Assembly (NCBI GenBank): GCA_965153355.1
Contig: OZ231126.1
Location: 5,022,001-5,086,000 of the forward strand
Direction: 5' to 3'
Source: Flaccisagitta enflata
Taxonomy: Eukaryota > Chaetognatha > Sagittoidea > Aphragmophora
Length of the DNA stretch: 64,000 nt
Shown: piece after piece, positions 45,388 through 57,440 of the stretch
How positions within the stretch are numbered: position 1 is the stretch's first letter
How the letters are laid out: every line of letters begins with the position of its first letter
The notes under the pieces: generated by a model
Told to the model about the DNA's origin: nothing
The model's database searches: none
The model's input: the letters and a program-made list of their open reading frames with translations, nothing else
Translations under genes and position numbers: made by a program

Positions 45388-47841
45388 TTATAGGGGCCAA
45401 AAAGATTTATGTTTACGCCTCAGATCTTGCATAGGATCAAAGGGAAAGAGTAAAGATTCACAATTCAAGCGCTCAAGAATTACCTTAGGCTTGATGTAAT
45501 AAACCGGTTGCGCGTCTCCATCAACATGAAGTTTCTCAGATTTGTTAGAGGGCAGACAAAACACAACAAATTTGTCAGTTTTGATAAGTAACGGATAGAC
45601 AACAAATGGTTGGTTGTCTGGCCAGTTGAAATTTGAGTGTGTTTGTTTGATTTGTTCTGAAGACATTCTGTCGACAAAATTTTTGACTTTGGCAACTACT
45701 TTCTCTGGCAGACGGCAATCATGGCAATGATGGTTTGAGTGTTCAAAAACCGCCTCCAAGTAGTCTGAGGCTAAGACAGTTTTCAGATTTTCTTCCAAAG
45801 GAAATCGTTTTTCCGCAATAATCATCATCATTTCTTGCAGTATTTCTGCTATGTCAGAGATAGATTCTTTCATGGCAATGCCTGTCTGAATGATTTCACA
45901 GATCATATGAACAAGTCTGAGTTCATCTGCGCTATAGCAACTCTGTAGGATATGCTTCATGAGGTTGAGAATTCTTTGCTTTGAGCGGCTCTGATTGCAT
46001 TTTCTGCGAATTTGCGCCATCGTGCAGCGGAACACTGACAGGTGAGTGTCCTGGAGAGGTCCTTTGGTTACTTGAAGTGGAAGGACAATTTCCTCATGAC
46101 TTAGAAACAAAGAAATGACATATTCTCGACTGTTTCGATGGTAGAATTGGAATACCCTCTCATCGTCATCTCCTTTTTCTTCAAGAATGTCCAGTCTTAA
46201 AACTAGATTCACTTCCTCCTTCTTTAAAAGGTTCTTCAACTCTTCCTGCAAATCGTTTCTGCTCAGATCTTGAAATCCAATGATTGATCGACCATTGCAA
46301 ATGAATACAGCATGACCCAGTTGCACAAGGAGATGCATATTGTTTTTCAGTATTCTGTAGGCATCAGTTTCTAGGATTTGACGCCGGTCCTCTTTGAGAT
46401 CTTCCTTCTTTGTTGCTGAATATTTCTTATCATTTTCCAGTTGAATGTCAATGGATTTCACAAGCTCAGATTTGATGATCATTCCATTGAGTCCATCTGA
46501 AATGTCCAATTGACTTGCAATGACGTGACTCATGCGGTCTTGATTGAATAGACAGCAGATCAGTGCTGCGTTGATTGGTATGGGAAACGCAGACTTGAGG
46601 ATATCATTTGCCTGCCAAACATTGATAATGTCATTCCTTTTTGTATCATGTGACCTTGTTTTGGTAGTGGAAAATGGGAATTTGTTTACAAATTCTTCAC
46701 ATTGCTTTTCATCAAGATTTTTTAGACTGAATTCTATCCTGTCCCGTTCTATTTCATTGAGTATCGGTCTTCCTTCTTCTCTCGTTAGAATCAGGAAAAC
46801 ACTCTCCCTGTAAAAATCTTCATTTCTTTGGAGGTATTTAATGGCATCAACGTGAGAGCGACTTTCATCGAGCCCATCAAGAATCCAGAGAATCGATTTT
46901 TGACATCTTCTTAGAGAATGTTTGATTTCCTCCAGTTGTGGATCTTCAAATTGACCCCGTAAGAATGTGTATTGTTTCAGCAAAGAATCAAATGCATTTT
47001 CCTCGGGATCAGCAATCTTCATTTCAATACGGGCTACAATTTCGAATGGAAGCAAGCATTCTCCTTCCGCCCATTCTAAAACAACTTTTTTGGAAAGTGT
47101 TGTCTTTCCTCGTCCTCCTGCCGCCACCAGTAGAAGGTGTTTGTTTCCCTGCCTCACCTCACTTTCAATTGCCAAAGTTAATCCACTGAAAGAAATCCCT
47201 TGGAACTCATCGAATTCACTTAATTCCTCCTCAACATCAGGTTCATAATCCGTCGCCCTGGCGTTATCCTCTGAGTCTTCTTCTGAAATGTCAGCAATAT
47301 CTGCGTTCAGTGTTTTTGCGGCAGTGTTTCTCTCCTCTTCTTCTTCCTCGGCGAGGACCGGGTTGACTCGTTGATTCAGAACAGCATATTTTAAATCCAT
47401 ACGAATTTTTGATGCTGGGATGAGGATGGTTGAATGATCTTTTCTTACATGCTCTTTTAAGGCTTTTGAAAACTCCCCAAGTAATGGATTATCAGAGGAA
47501 TTTTGAGATGCAATCTTGTCGCGACCTCTATGGCAATAGGCCTGGCAGCACTTTACTGTTGTGTTTTTTATGATAGTGCTTGCACTGTTCAATTCGGTAA
47601 TGGTGCTCCCTTTAACTGAACAATTTACGGAAGCAGCTCCATCAGTATGCTTATCTTCTTGTCCTTCATCTTCATCTTGAGTTTTACCTTTCTTTTGTTT
47701 AGCACCTCCTTTGCTGCTTTTTTTTCGTTTCAACACCCCCTCACAGTCATCAGCTTTCATGTCGTCACTACAATCATCCCCGTCATACTCATACTCATCA
47801 TCAGTAGGACAGTTTGCCCTCCCAGTTGTTTTTGTCGTCAT
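45388..47841 (-). CDS. NACHT-domain (STAND NTPase, NLR-like) protein, single exon
   Basis: 817 codons without introns. The start at 47841 has a good context (TTCAAAATGACG). Residues 1-60 are acidic then Lys-rich (LKRKKSSKGGAKQKKGK, a likely nuclear or nucleic-acid-binding basic patch); 160-215 are Glu/Asp-rich. The NACHT core follows: Walker A AAGGRGKTT at about 240-248, Walker B ILWILDGLDE at about 317-326 with the extra acidic residue typical of NACHT, and a sensor segment FLILTRE near 349-355. The C-terminal half is helical with no leucine-rich repeats, WD40 or ankyrin repeats visible. No death-fold could be recognised at the N-terminus. Such proteins are ATP-driven oligomerising switches in innate immunity and cell death; the ligand and partner are unknown here. 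An additional 5' or 3' exon cannot be excluded. Confidence 0.85.
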   Translation of the reverse strand: MTTKTTGRANCPTDDEYEYDGDDCSDDMKADDCEGVLKRKKSSKGGAKQKKGKTQDEDEGQEDKHTDGAASVNCSVKGSTITELNSASTIIKNTTVKCCQAYCHRGRDKIASQNSSDNPLLGEFSKALKEHVRKDHSTILIPASKIRMDLKYAVLNQRVNPVLAEEEEEERNTAAKTLNADIADISEEDSEDNARATDYEPDVEEELSEFDEFQGISFSGLTLAIESEVRQGNKHLLLVAAGGRGKTTLSKKVVLEWAEGECLLPFEIVARIEMKIADPEENAFDSLLKQYTFLRGQFEDPQLEEIKHSLRRCQKSILWILDGLDESRSHVDAIKYLQRNEDFYRESVFLILTREEGRPILNEIERDRIEFSLKNLDEKQCEEFVNKFPFSTTKTRSHDTKRNDIINVWQANDILKSAFPIPINAALICCLFNQDRMSHVIASQLDISDGLNGMIIKSELVKSIDIQLENDKKYSATKKEDLKEDRRQILETDAYRILKNNMHLLVQLGHAVFICNGRSIIGFQDLSRNDLQEELKNLLKKEEVNLVLRLDILEEKGDDDERVFQFYHRNSREYVISLFLSHEEIVLPLQVTKGPLQDTHLSVFRCTMAQIRRKCNQSRSKQRILNLMKHILQSCYSADELRLVHMICEIIQTGIAMKESISDIAEILQEMMMIIAEKRFPLEENLKTVLASDYLEAVFEHSNHHCHDCRLPEKVVAKVKNFVDRMSSEQIKQTHSNFNWPDNQPFVVYPLLIKTDKFVVFCLPSNKSEKLHVDGDAQPVYYIKPKVILERLNCESLLFPFDPMQDLRRKHKSFWPL

Positions 47842-48116
47842 TTTGAAGGCATTGGATGCAATTTTATCAAGCTACATGTACTCTCATGGAATTAGAGGTA
47901 TGTAACTGTAGAAAATCCAAGTTGAATGAGCGGCGATCAAGAGGTACAAAGGGTGGTGACGGTATCAAGAGAGATTATATTGACCACACTTAAAATTGCA
48001 TGAAGTACCTGTGAAAAAAACAGTTATGTTCCGTATTTCTTGCATTTATCGCCCCCCCCTCTAATTAGCGCCCCCCCCCTTTTGATGAGAGAATGAGTTA
48101 ATGACAAATTATCTTT
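47842..48116. other. Upstream region of the NACHT gene
   Basis: No core promoter recognised. The stretch 48030-48080 (CCGTATTTCTTGC, then C-runs with TAATTAGCGCCCCC) is related, inverted, to 49984-50082, suggesting a dispersed element remnant. Confidence 0.45.
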
Positions 48117-48336
48117 TTAATTGCAGACACGCAACTCTATAAGAGGCTTTCACCGTCCGTCTGTCCGTCTGTCCGTCCGCCCGCCCGTCCGTTGGTCCGT
48201 CAGCACAAGTCAAATAGTGGGAAAATAAGTGTTTCAGATGCTTTTTGGGTATATGTGTAGTGTTTGGGGTGTGGATGGAGGTTGGACGCCCCTGCTCACC
48301 TGTCCCCGACGATATTGTGACCCCGCGTCACTTGTT
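48117..48336 (-). mobile_element. Hairpin-family element, AGTTGCG-like subfamily
   Basis: Hairpin end at left (AATTGCAGACACGCAACT, one wobble), GTCCGTCTGTCCGTCC core, and the ATATTGTGACCCCGCGTCAC end shared with copies at 8176 and 56917. Confidence 0.7.
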
Positions 48337-48681
48337 TTGTGAAGAATCCTTTAAAATTCATTTTGAATTCAGTTTATTTTTTTGTAAAAACCACATGAGT
48401 ACAGCCTGTAATACACCAAAAACTTAATTTCTTAGTATTTTACTGCACTGAAATATAAAAGATTTGTCAAAAAAAGTGAATTTAATGTAACATCTTCTAC
48501 ATTGAATAACGATCTCTTTGTTTTAATTTATAGAGTTAAAATTGAAACGCGTTCTGAAAAAAACTTGCCCCCTGAAGTGTCAAGAGTCAGGCGTAAATCA
48601 CCACCGATCTAGGCTTTCTTGGGTTTGTTTGACGGAGATATGTTTTCTCTCACGGCCCTTGCTAACTAGAATTGTCATTTG
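48337..48681. other. No gene seen
   Basis: AT-rich spacer; no features. Confidence 0.5.
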
Positions 48682-48882
48682 TTTTTTTAGTCGCGTGCAC
48701 GCGACTCTATGACCCGCTCTGTCCGTCTGTTGGTCCGTCGGTCTGTCGGTCCATCGGTCACGCTTAGCTTTTTTTCGTCGTTTTACGTCATATCAAGTCA
48801 TTTTAAATAGTATTTTAGTCTTTTAGTCTTTTGGTCTTATGGTCTTAACAACCGCACGCAACTGTAAGGTGTTGGCCTTGTT
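48682..48882 (-). mobile_element. Hairpin-family element
   Basis: TTTTTTTAGTCGCGTGCACG with perfect hairpin; GTCC core; short TAGTCTTT core; ends CGCACGCAACTGTAAGGTGT and TGGCCTTGTT. Confidence 0.75.
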
Positions 48883-49218
48883 GTAATAGATAATAGGTAT
48901 ATATATAAAAACAATTGATGATTGACAAACACAACTTCACGTTCAGAGTTAAGAGTCCAGGGACTGAAAGGTCAACTTCAGAGAAGTGAATCAAAATCAT
49001 TTTAAAGCATAAGCATTTCGTCTACGTCAAAACAAGTTTTGTTCTCAAAAACCTTCATCTTTAGAGGTTATTTCCCTTTTCCAACACGATCTACTTCCCA
49101 ACGAGGATGAACACTCATGGTAAAGCGTCTTTTTAAGAGGCTTTTTCTGTGACACTCTGCGTGTCTCACTCTGCTGTAACAAGTTGCACACGTGCACCAA
49201 AACAAACTGAAGATTATC
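48883..49218. other. No gene seen
   Basis: Spacer with no recognisable gene. Confidence 0.5.
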
Positions 49219-49590
49219 TTTTTAGTCGCGCTACGCGACTCTACACCCCGCTTTGTCGATCCGTCCGTTGGTCGGTCGGTTGGTTGGTCGGTCAGTCAGT
49301 TGGTCCCCTTTTTACTTTTTTGACTTTTTTAGGTTTTTGGGCTCACAGCTCATTCCCAAATGCCATTATAAGTCATTCTAAGTCACTTTAAGTCATTTTA
49401 AGTCATTTTATGTGATTTTAAGTCATATTGAGTTATATTAGGTCACCTAAGTCAATAAGGTCAATATGGTCATTAAAGTCATATTAAGTCATTTTGAGTC
49501 ATTTCAGGTCACCTTGAGTCATTTAAAGTCAATTAAAGTCATCTTAGGCTATTTATGTCCCGCACGTGACTTATAGGTGTTGGCTTTGTT
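49219..49590 (-). mobile_element. Hairpin-family element with AAGTCATTTT core
   Basis: AGTCGCG-CTA-CGCGACT at 49223-49239, then a GGTCGGTTGG-type core, a degenerate AGTCATTTTA minisatellite, ending CGCACGTGACTTATAGGTGT TGGC. Confidence 0.75.
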
Positions 49591-50429
49591 TCCTAAGCAG
49601 ATTGCATTACTCTTACAGTTGCATGCACTCTGATTCAAATTAGGCAGCGCTTTTTAATCCTGAAGACAATCTCCAAAAATTAGTTTTGCTAGGATTTTCT
49701 ACGTTTTTGTAGGAAAGATGGCACGCACTTATACATGTGAAGTGGAAATTTGATTCTGAAAAAGAAAAGTGGGGGCGAGTTTTAGAAGATAAGCGTACAA
49801 TTCATCAACCATACTTTTTTGCTCCTTTTGATAATGAAATTGAAGTTAACATGTAAACAATGTAAGCTGATGAGTTTTGGCCCCGCTAGTTTTTTTTGCG
49901 ACATCAACTTGCATAGGTGGGAAAAAATTCCATGTTCAGATGCGTAAGGAGTTAACTCTCACTTTGCTCTCTATCTACATATAAGTTACCAAGGGGGCGC
50001 TAATTACAGGTTGAAAATGGCAATGTATCATGTTTATTTGGAAAGCGCCCGGGGCGCTAATTACAAGAAATACGGTAAGTCCAGATCCTACAAAAATCTG
50101 ATCGGGAAAAAAGTCAAAGTCAGTCTTCAACTTTTTCACATATTTGAGAGAAACAGGGTTTTCATTTCTTGTTAGAAAGTTGAAAATCTCCACCAACCGA
50201 ATAGGTCCTCCAATGGAATTGATAGGGTAAGTAAATCTAATAATTCTCTTTCATTTGGCGCCAAGCAGAATGCTCTACAACAAATATTTTTCGCATTATG
50301 ATTTTTTAAAGATTTTTTTTACAAGAATTGTCAATTGAATTTTTTTTGATTTTTTATGATTTTAAGTAGGATCAAACAAGGAGTGTATTTATGTTTGTTT
50401 CAGCGTGCAAATACAAAAAAACATGTTTA
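49591..50429. other. No gene; remnant repeats
   Basis: 49984-50082 has GGGGGCGCTAATTACAGG and GGGGCGCTAATTACAAGAAA, related to 48030-48080. CATTTGGCGCCAA at 50250 recurs in the duplicated block (29453 and 34422). No exon found. Confidence 0.5.
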
Positions 50430-50834
50430 TGCGCATAGCTGCTCATCTGGGAGGGTGTTTTGGAGGATTCTAGCTCATTTAGCTCATTTAGCTTGGTTTC
50501 TTTTTTTTTATTTTAAATGTGATAAATGAATAAATATTACGATACATGTTTAAGAAAGCAGATATAAAAAAAGTATCAGTGAGCATAACTGCTCATCTGT
50601 GAGAGTGTTTTTAAGCATTTTAGCTCATTTAGCTCATTTAGCTAGGGTCCTAACTTCGCGAGCAATTGAGATGCACAAAGAGTTAAAGCAAGTTATGTAT
50701 GTGTAGTTCAAGTTTGGAAACTATCAAGGTCATCCGTTGAGTGCAATGATTCCACCAAGGACGTTTTGTGACAGGGGGTCCGGGTCATCGGCGGATCTTT
50801 GTCACAAGTGTTCTTTTGTTGACCTTCCTCCTTA
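50430..50834. repeat. Flanking repeat with AGCTCATTTAGCTCATTTAG
   Basis: A block with GTGAGCATAACTGCTCATCT and TTTTAGCTCATTTAGCTC occurs at 50425-50490 and 50575-50645, and again at 54835-54905. GGGTCCTAACTT and GATTCCACCA at 50648 and 50748 are inverted at about 54748 and 54640, so the inverted-repeat element to the right may be larger than its best-preserved arms. Confidence 0.55.
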
Positions 50835-53800
50835 GGGGGGGGGTCATGCAGGGTTGATTTTGGAAATTCCTTATGGAACTCTGGAATCTGAGGGTTGGTT
50901 GTGTGTAGAAAAGGTTGGAAAATTTTTTGGATATCTCCCTTTCAAGGAAAAATAATCCATTTTTGATCAAAAATAAGGTATCCGATAGGCGAAAATCGCG
51001 AAAATTGAAAAAAATCGCGAAAATTGCTAGGATAGAGGCCATTGGTAGTAGCCATCAGGACACTACAAAACATTCATTTTTGGTTTAGATGATGTATTTT
51101 TGCCTTACCCTTACCATTTATGGTGATAATTAGGCTTTTAATGCAAGATTTTTCTCATTTTCAGAGCTTTATACATTATGCCCTTGAGCGAATGATAAGC
51201 AAAAATCAAAGAGATTATAAAAATTTTTAAAAATGGATAAAATCGTTCAGCCGGTTGTACAATAGAAAAAAATTTTCCTGACTATTCTAAAGATGTTTGT
51301 TTGAATCAGTATTCTTGTTATTCTAATATTCTTTCCCTTGCATGTTAAAAAATATCATTTTTTATCCATAGAATATTTGCAAAAAAAGGTGAAAAAAAGC
51401 AAAATCAATAAAAATTGCAAAAATCAGTGCTCAAGCTTCTTCCTCCAGGACTTGCAACCTGGCATGGGTGTTTTTCTTAATTTCTTTTCTGTTTTTTTTT
51501 TCAGAGTTAATTTGTTTTTTTTTCTTTCAAATCAATGTTTTCGCACCTACACAAATATGGGTAGGGCTTCATGGTCAAACTAGAAACCAGTTTGACAAAA
51601 TCTTTAACCACTGAGGCAATTCCATCAAAAGCGGACAAAAATGTAAAATCACCTTAAAGCACCTAAAGTAGGGATGTAGAAGCGGTCGATTTTAGTGCCG
51701 CTTCCTCCACTTCCATTTTGTAGTTCAAATACTAGTAGCTATCCCATCCACCAAAATGGAAGCGGTCAATTACTTCCACATCCCTAACCTAAAGTACCCT
51801 TAAATGCTCAATTAGGTGATGTAAACCACTAAGGCAAAAATAAATAGTAATGAACATTAAACAATTTGAATTGAAAATTAAATTGAAAAGAAATTGTGAA
51901 GATTAATAACTGAGCGCTTTCTGTGCTAGATCACCAAGACCTCAGTAACAAGTCAAAAAGAAAAGAAAATGCAATGAAGGTAAAAAAGTAAATGAGCGGG
52001 ATTTGTGCAAAATCACAAAGACCTCATTTACTATTTTCAATAATCTCATTCATCATTCTGAGATGAAATCTTCCCTAGCTTCTTGTGCAACACAGCAGCA
52101 GAAGCCTCAGAGACAGATGATGGCCCTTTCCACTGCACTGGGTCTGGCATGGGTAATGAGGTATTTCTTTTTGATAGCAAGTAGTTCAGTCCAAAGTGAA
52201 AGGTAGCTCTGTCAACTTGGCTGATTCCCAGTCAACCTTTGAAGCACCTTTGAAATTTGGTCCACAACACCAGTGCAGTCAAAGACATTTCATCAGCAGG
52301 GTTTATCTTGCAGCAACAGAGGAAAGGGGGGGTTAACTTTTGTGCCAAAGAGGGCAAATATCCTCCAGATGCACCTCATGCAGTAAAAGTGGAGACAGAC
52401 TCCAACCAAACTCCTTGAGCTGGGATATCAATTTTTTGGTAACTGTTTCTGTGAAACCATTTATGGCATGGGGGTGTGATCACAATCATGCTGGTCTGGG
52501 CAAATTCCAACCCATTTCTTGACTATCTCTTTGAAAGAGCATTAAAAGGCAAGAAAGTCATAAGATTGAACGTTTTGATTTTCTTTATGTAATTTGTTCA
52601 AAAAATAAGTCTTTTTATTACCTTTTTTTAGTGTTATGATTTTAAACTGTAATTCTATAAAAGACAATTTCAAATGTTCTGATCCAAGTGACTCATATGT
52701 TTTTTTGCATAGCTAATGGATTTTTAAAAACTTTTACTCAATAAATGAGGTTTTGGTTAGCTGAAACAGCTCCCGCTCAGTCATTTCGTTGTATTTGTTT
52801 ACATTGTTTTTATTCAAAATGTGCACATTTTTTCATGTTTGCTTCTTCATTTGCTCAAGTTCTAAGTGGTTAACAGGTCGCCCCAGGGCTATATGTGGTC
52901 AGCAATACCCATTGCCCTGCTTTGCACGGTTGTGAATTGGAATGAGAAGAAGCAAGGAAGTGGCACTGATAGGGATGAAGTCCTGTAGAACACAGGGGGA
53001 CTTTTGTTTGTTTGTTGTTTGTCTGTCCATCCATCAGTCCCCCCAAGGCCCTGTCAGGCCTGAAATCTGCCCTCTCAGGCTTGAAATCTGCCCTCACAGG
53101 GCCGATTCCAGGCCTGAGAAGACAGATTCAAGGCCTGAGAGGGCAGATTTCAGGCGTAAGAGGGCCTGGGGGGGACAAACAGATGGAAGGACGAATGAAC
53201 AAACGAATAAATGAAATTCCCCCTGTGTTCTACAGGCCTTCATCCCCTTTGGGGCCGCTGCCCAAAAATCAGCCGTTTCATTGAACTGGTTTCTAGTTTG
53301 ACCATAAAGCCCTACCTATATTTGTGTAGGTGCAAACATAGATTTGAAAAAAAAAACAAAACAAATAGACTCTGAAAAAAAAAACAGAAAAAACTTAGGT
53401 AAAAGACCCATGCCAGATCCTGGAGGAAGAAGCTTGAGCACTGATTTTTGCAATTTTTATTGATTTTGCTTATTTTTGCCTTTTTTTGCAGTCATTCTGT
53501 GGATAAAAAATGTTATTTTTTAACATGCAAGGGAAAGGAATCTTAGAATAACAAGAATACTTATTCTTTAGAATAATCAGGGACAATTTTTTCTATCACA
53601 CAACAGGCTGAACAATTTTATCTATTTTTAAAGATTTTGCTTATTTTTGGCTTAACGGCATTATGTATAAAGTTCTTAAAATGAGAAAAATATTGCATTG
53701 AAAGCCTTATTGCTACCATAAATGGTAAGGGTAAGGCAAAAATACGTCATCTAAACCAAAAATGAATGTTTTGTAGTGTCCTGATGGCTACTACCAATGG

Positions 53801-53994
53801 CCTCTACCTTTGCAATTTTCGCGATTTTTGAGATTTTCACCTATCGGATACTTTATTTTTGATCAAAATTGGATCATTTTTCCTCAAAAGGAAGATACCC
53901 GAAATTTTTCTAACCTTCTCTACACACAATCAACCCCCAGATTCCAGAGTTCCATAAGGAATTTCCAAAATCAACCCTGTATGACCCCCCCCCC
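50835..53994. mobile_element. 3.2-kb element with ~0.7-kb inverted terminal arms
   Basis: The left arm 50835-51592 is inverted at 53284-53994, both with a run of 9-10 G/C at the tip followed by TCATGCAGGGTTGATTTTGG (right: TCATACAGGG...). TA flanks both ends (50833-50834, 53995-53996). The spacer 51593-53283 has no transposase frame; it carries a GGCCTGAGAGGGC foldback copy. It is probably non-autonomous. Confidence 0.75.
52873..53250. repeat. Foldback array of GGCCTGAGAGGGC units, copy 2
   Basis: Nested in the spacer above. GATGAAGTCCTGTAGAACAC at 52975 is inverted at 53221-53246, giving terminal inverted repeats for this element family; the same design is seen at 20866-21430. Confidence 0.75.
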
Positions 53995-54119
53995 TATATA
54001 TGGACTTACCCAATTTTTCATTTTGCTTTTCTTGAAATGCTAGCCAGTTGCTTTCGTGCCTAATTTCTCGTTTTGGAATATTTACGCAAATTTAAGGTTT
54101 TTTTTGCAACCTTTGATCC

Positions 54120-54610
54120 CATCTTTTACCTACTTCTTATAATTAACAGAAAAACAAAGAAGAATTTATATTTGGTTCTTTTTTAGAGGAATCCAAATCT
54201 GCAGTCAGAATTGTATTTTTCAAATTTTGAAACTTTTTCCCAAAAATGGTTTGAAGGGTCGATTTTTGGGTCATTTATGACCTTTGACCCCCATTTTGCC
54301 CCACTAATAATAAAAAAATGTAAAAAAGAAAAGTAGATTCTTCAGCTACTTTTTAAAGAAGAATTCAAATCTGCTTTCAAAATAGCAAAATTCCTATTTT
54401 GAAATTTTTACCAAAAAAATGGTTTGAAGGTTCAATTTGGGGGTCTTCTATGACCTTTGACCCCCTTTTTGACCTACTGATAATAAAAAAATCAAAAAAG
54501 AAAAGTAGATTCTTCAGCTACTTTTTTGAGGAGAATCCAAATCTGCTTTCAGAATAGAAAAATTCCCATTTTGAAATTTTGACCCCCTACAGGGGGTCCC
54601 CTTGTGACCC
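54120..54610. repeat. Tandem repeat, about 172-bp unit, nearly three copies
   Basis: Successive units share AAAGTAGATTCTTCAGCTAC, AATCTGCTTTCA and ATGACCTTTGACCCCC at a spacing of about 170 bp. Confidence 0.75.
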
Positions 54611-55334
54611 CTTGACCTTTGACCTCCGTGGTGGAATCATCCCCGACCTTATTTTGACCTTCCAAAAGTGTAAGATGGAAGGTAAGGACCTTATCTCTAA
54701 TGTATTTCTTGTGCATGAGTCAACTCCAAAAAAAACCGCCTGAAGTTAGGGTCCTAATTTAGCTCAGTTTTTTTTCTGATTTTTAATGGGATAAATAAAT
54801 GTTTTGACAGGAGCATGTAAATACAAGAAAGCGTGTCAGTGAGCATAGCTGATTGTCTGGTGGAGTGATTTTGAGCATTTTAGCTCATATAGCTCATTTG
54901 GCTCAGTCCTTTTTTTTCTCTGATTTTCAGTACAGTTAATACATACAATTGCTCTTGATTTGATCAAATAAAAAAAAAAATTTGCAGCGACTTAAGACAA
55001 AAGCTTGGTGAAAATTGATTAATGCTTACGACTTTTTTCCTCACGGCGACAGCGGCCATTACTGGTATGACATATGACATTAACAAGTTGGAATTAAAAA
55101 AGGACGTGATATGCCTTAAAATTTGTGGCAAAGGTTTTGAAGCCTACCTTTTTGAGAACCATGAAAATTCGATATTCAAAATATAAGATTATCCGCAAAG
55201 TAGTCAAATGGTCGGTTGAATACAATTCCACCTTAAACAGCTGCAAAAAAAAACAGATTGTAAGCCCATGAATTGAGAGTTGTCCTGAGACAGGACTTCC
55301 AAAACGCTTCTGGGTTGACACTGGACAGAGGGCG

Positions 55335-55338
<4 letters not shown>
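54611..55338. other. No gene; repeat flank
   Basis: Contains the right-hand relatives of the 50430-50834 block. No exon seen. Confidence 0.45.

Positions 55339-55424
<86 letters not shown>
55339..55424. repeat. (CT)n microsatellite
   Basis: About 43 uninterrupted CT units. Confidence 0.95.
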
Positions 55425-55429
<5 letters not shown>

Positions 55430-55844
55430 TTTTTACCAAGAAGACAATATGATCGTAGTTCTCCTTCGGTCGAATCAGAACAGTTCCGCAACTGAAGTTC
55501 CACTGAAGTTGATGATTATCGCTAAGGAGCAGAATTACTAACTACGAAAAGTATTGCTTAAATCGAGACAACGTGGTATCTATCATTACCAATGTTGTTT
55601 GTAAGGTTTCCAAAAAAGATCCTATAGGAATAATCGAAAAATCTCCCCGTAGCGTTGATCTAGAGAAGACTGAATTATGCTAATGAGGAGACAAAGACGG
55701 GCACAGGGATCGCGTGACGAAGAAATTTTCAAATTTTCTACCTTCCCTCAAATTAAATTCAAGAAACTTGAATGATGATATTTGAATTACAGGGAGAGAA
55801 ACAAAAGACTGATGTACAACTTTCCTTGAGTCAGTTAAGGGCCT
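55425..55844. other. No gene seen
   Basis: Spacer without recognisable gene or repeat. Confidence 0.5.
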
Positions 55845-56613
55845 TTTACACCGTTTTTAGATCGAAATGGCAAATAGTAAACCTTTGTAGCTCCAAAACT
55901 ACTAGCCCATAAGCCTTCAAATTTTCAGTGAATGTTAGTAATAACTGACCATTTTGTCATGCCAAAACTCAGATTTTATATCTGAATAGGTTGGGGGTCA
56001 TTAAAGCATTGAAAAGCTATTAATTTTATGGAAAAAACAATTTGTCCCAGCTATACTTGGAAGAATCTTTTTTCTTTTAATGTTTTTTTCCTGATTAAGT
56101 AAGCTTGAACCCTGGGGTTGGTCTTAAATGAAGAGTTACAAATCATGAATATAAGTTTTGCTTGAAAATTTCATTATTTTATCGTATTCATGAAGATTTG
56201 AATGATTTCCAAATGATTGACAGTTTGGATTTTAGCAATGATTGCCAAAAACCAATGATAACCTCAATCTATATCCAACTTTTTTCAATTTTTTAGGTAA
56301 ATGTGTAATCTCTGAAAAATTTCCTATCATTTAAGACCAACCCCGGAGTTCTAGCTCAATTTTTTTGACATCTGTACATTGATAAAGACAAGTCTTTTCA
56401 GATAAATCAAGAAAAAAAATTCAGCCCTGAAAATTGGGCATATTTTGTTTGTTTTACTGACCCCAAACTATTCCGTATCAAAATCCGAGTTTGGACATGA
56501 CAAAATGGTCAGTTGTTACCAACATTCACTGAAAATTTGAAGGCTTTCAGGCTAATAGTTTTGGAGCTACAAAGGTTTACTATTTGCCATTTCGATTTAA
56601 AGACGGTGTAAAC
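55845..56613. mobile_element. Palindromic foldback element, about 770 bp
   Basis: Ends TTTACACCG and its inverse. The arms of about 330 bp match well (CGAAATGGCAAATAGTAAAC; TTTGTAGCTCCAAAACTA) and meet near 56230. Non-coding. Confidence 0.75.
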
Positions 56614-56916
56614 GCACGGATTTGAGTAGCTCTGCAGTCAATCGGCAACATTTTCCTGGGAGTTTAGCTTGAAATTTGACATGGGTCAGCCCCAAGTGAA
56701 TTTCTTCGAGTATACAAAGCCATGAGTTTTCTTATGGTTGCAAGTAGGAAACATTAGATTCTTAAATGCATTTTTTTGCTCTTTTTTAATGTTTCTACAT
56801 TTCTGTATTGCAAAAAACTACTGCATTGGCTTCAAACTTGACGCGTGTCATATCTTTAGTAGATATCTTTTGAAAAAACAAAGAAACCCAAAAGTTTTTC
56901 CCTAGTAAGATAAAGA
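56614..56916. other. No gene seen
   Basis: Spacer without recognisable gene or repeat. Confidence 0.5.
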
Positions 56917-57105
56917 AACAAGTGACGCGGGGTCAAAATATCGATGAAGATGGGTGGGTAGGAGCGTCCAACCTCCACCCAGACACTCCCCACACACACA
57001 AAAAAAAACAAAAAAAGTATCTTAAACGCTTGTTCTTCCACTTTTTAACCCAATCATTACGGACAGACTGACGGACCAACAGACTGACGAACAAAAAGCT
57101 TCTAT
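56917..57105 (+). mobile_element. Hairpin-family element lacking its hairpin end
   Basis: AACAAGTGACGCGGGGTCAA start, GATGGGTGGGTAGGAGCG, and a GGACAGACTGACGGACC core; the terminal stem-loop has decayed. Confidence 0.6.
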
Positions 57106-57303
57106 ATTGAATGATTGAAAAAAAATTATTTTCTTCAAATCTTGTTCCATTAATAAAAACCTTGCCATTTTGTGAACAGTAATCAGCCTAGGAATCCGGT
57201 CTTAAAATCGAAATGAGCCACTGGTGTGCGATTATTGCCCATTTAAAGAAAAATATCGAGTTGGTTTGAATGATCATAAACACACTGCAAGGAAGTATAC
57301 ACC

Positions 57304-57440
57304 TCTTTTAGTCGCGGACACCCCTCTACACCTCGCTGTGTCAGTCTGTCTGTCAGTCTGAAACATATTTGAATTGCGGGAGGTCTTAACATTACTGCCC
57401 CTGCCCAACCTTTCGCGTATGTCTTGTTGTATCATATAGC
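57304..57440 (-). mobile_element. Hairpin-family element, decayed
   Basis: TTTTAGTCGCGGACACCCCT start, a short CAGTCTGTCTGTC core, and TGCCCCTGCCCAACC near the other end. Confidence 0.5.
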
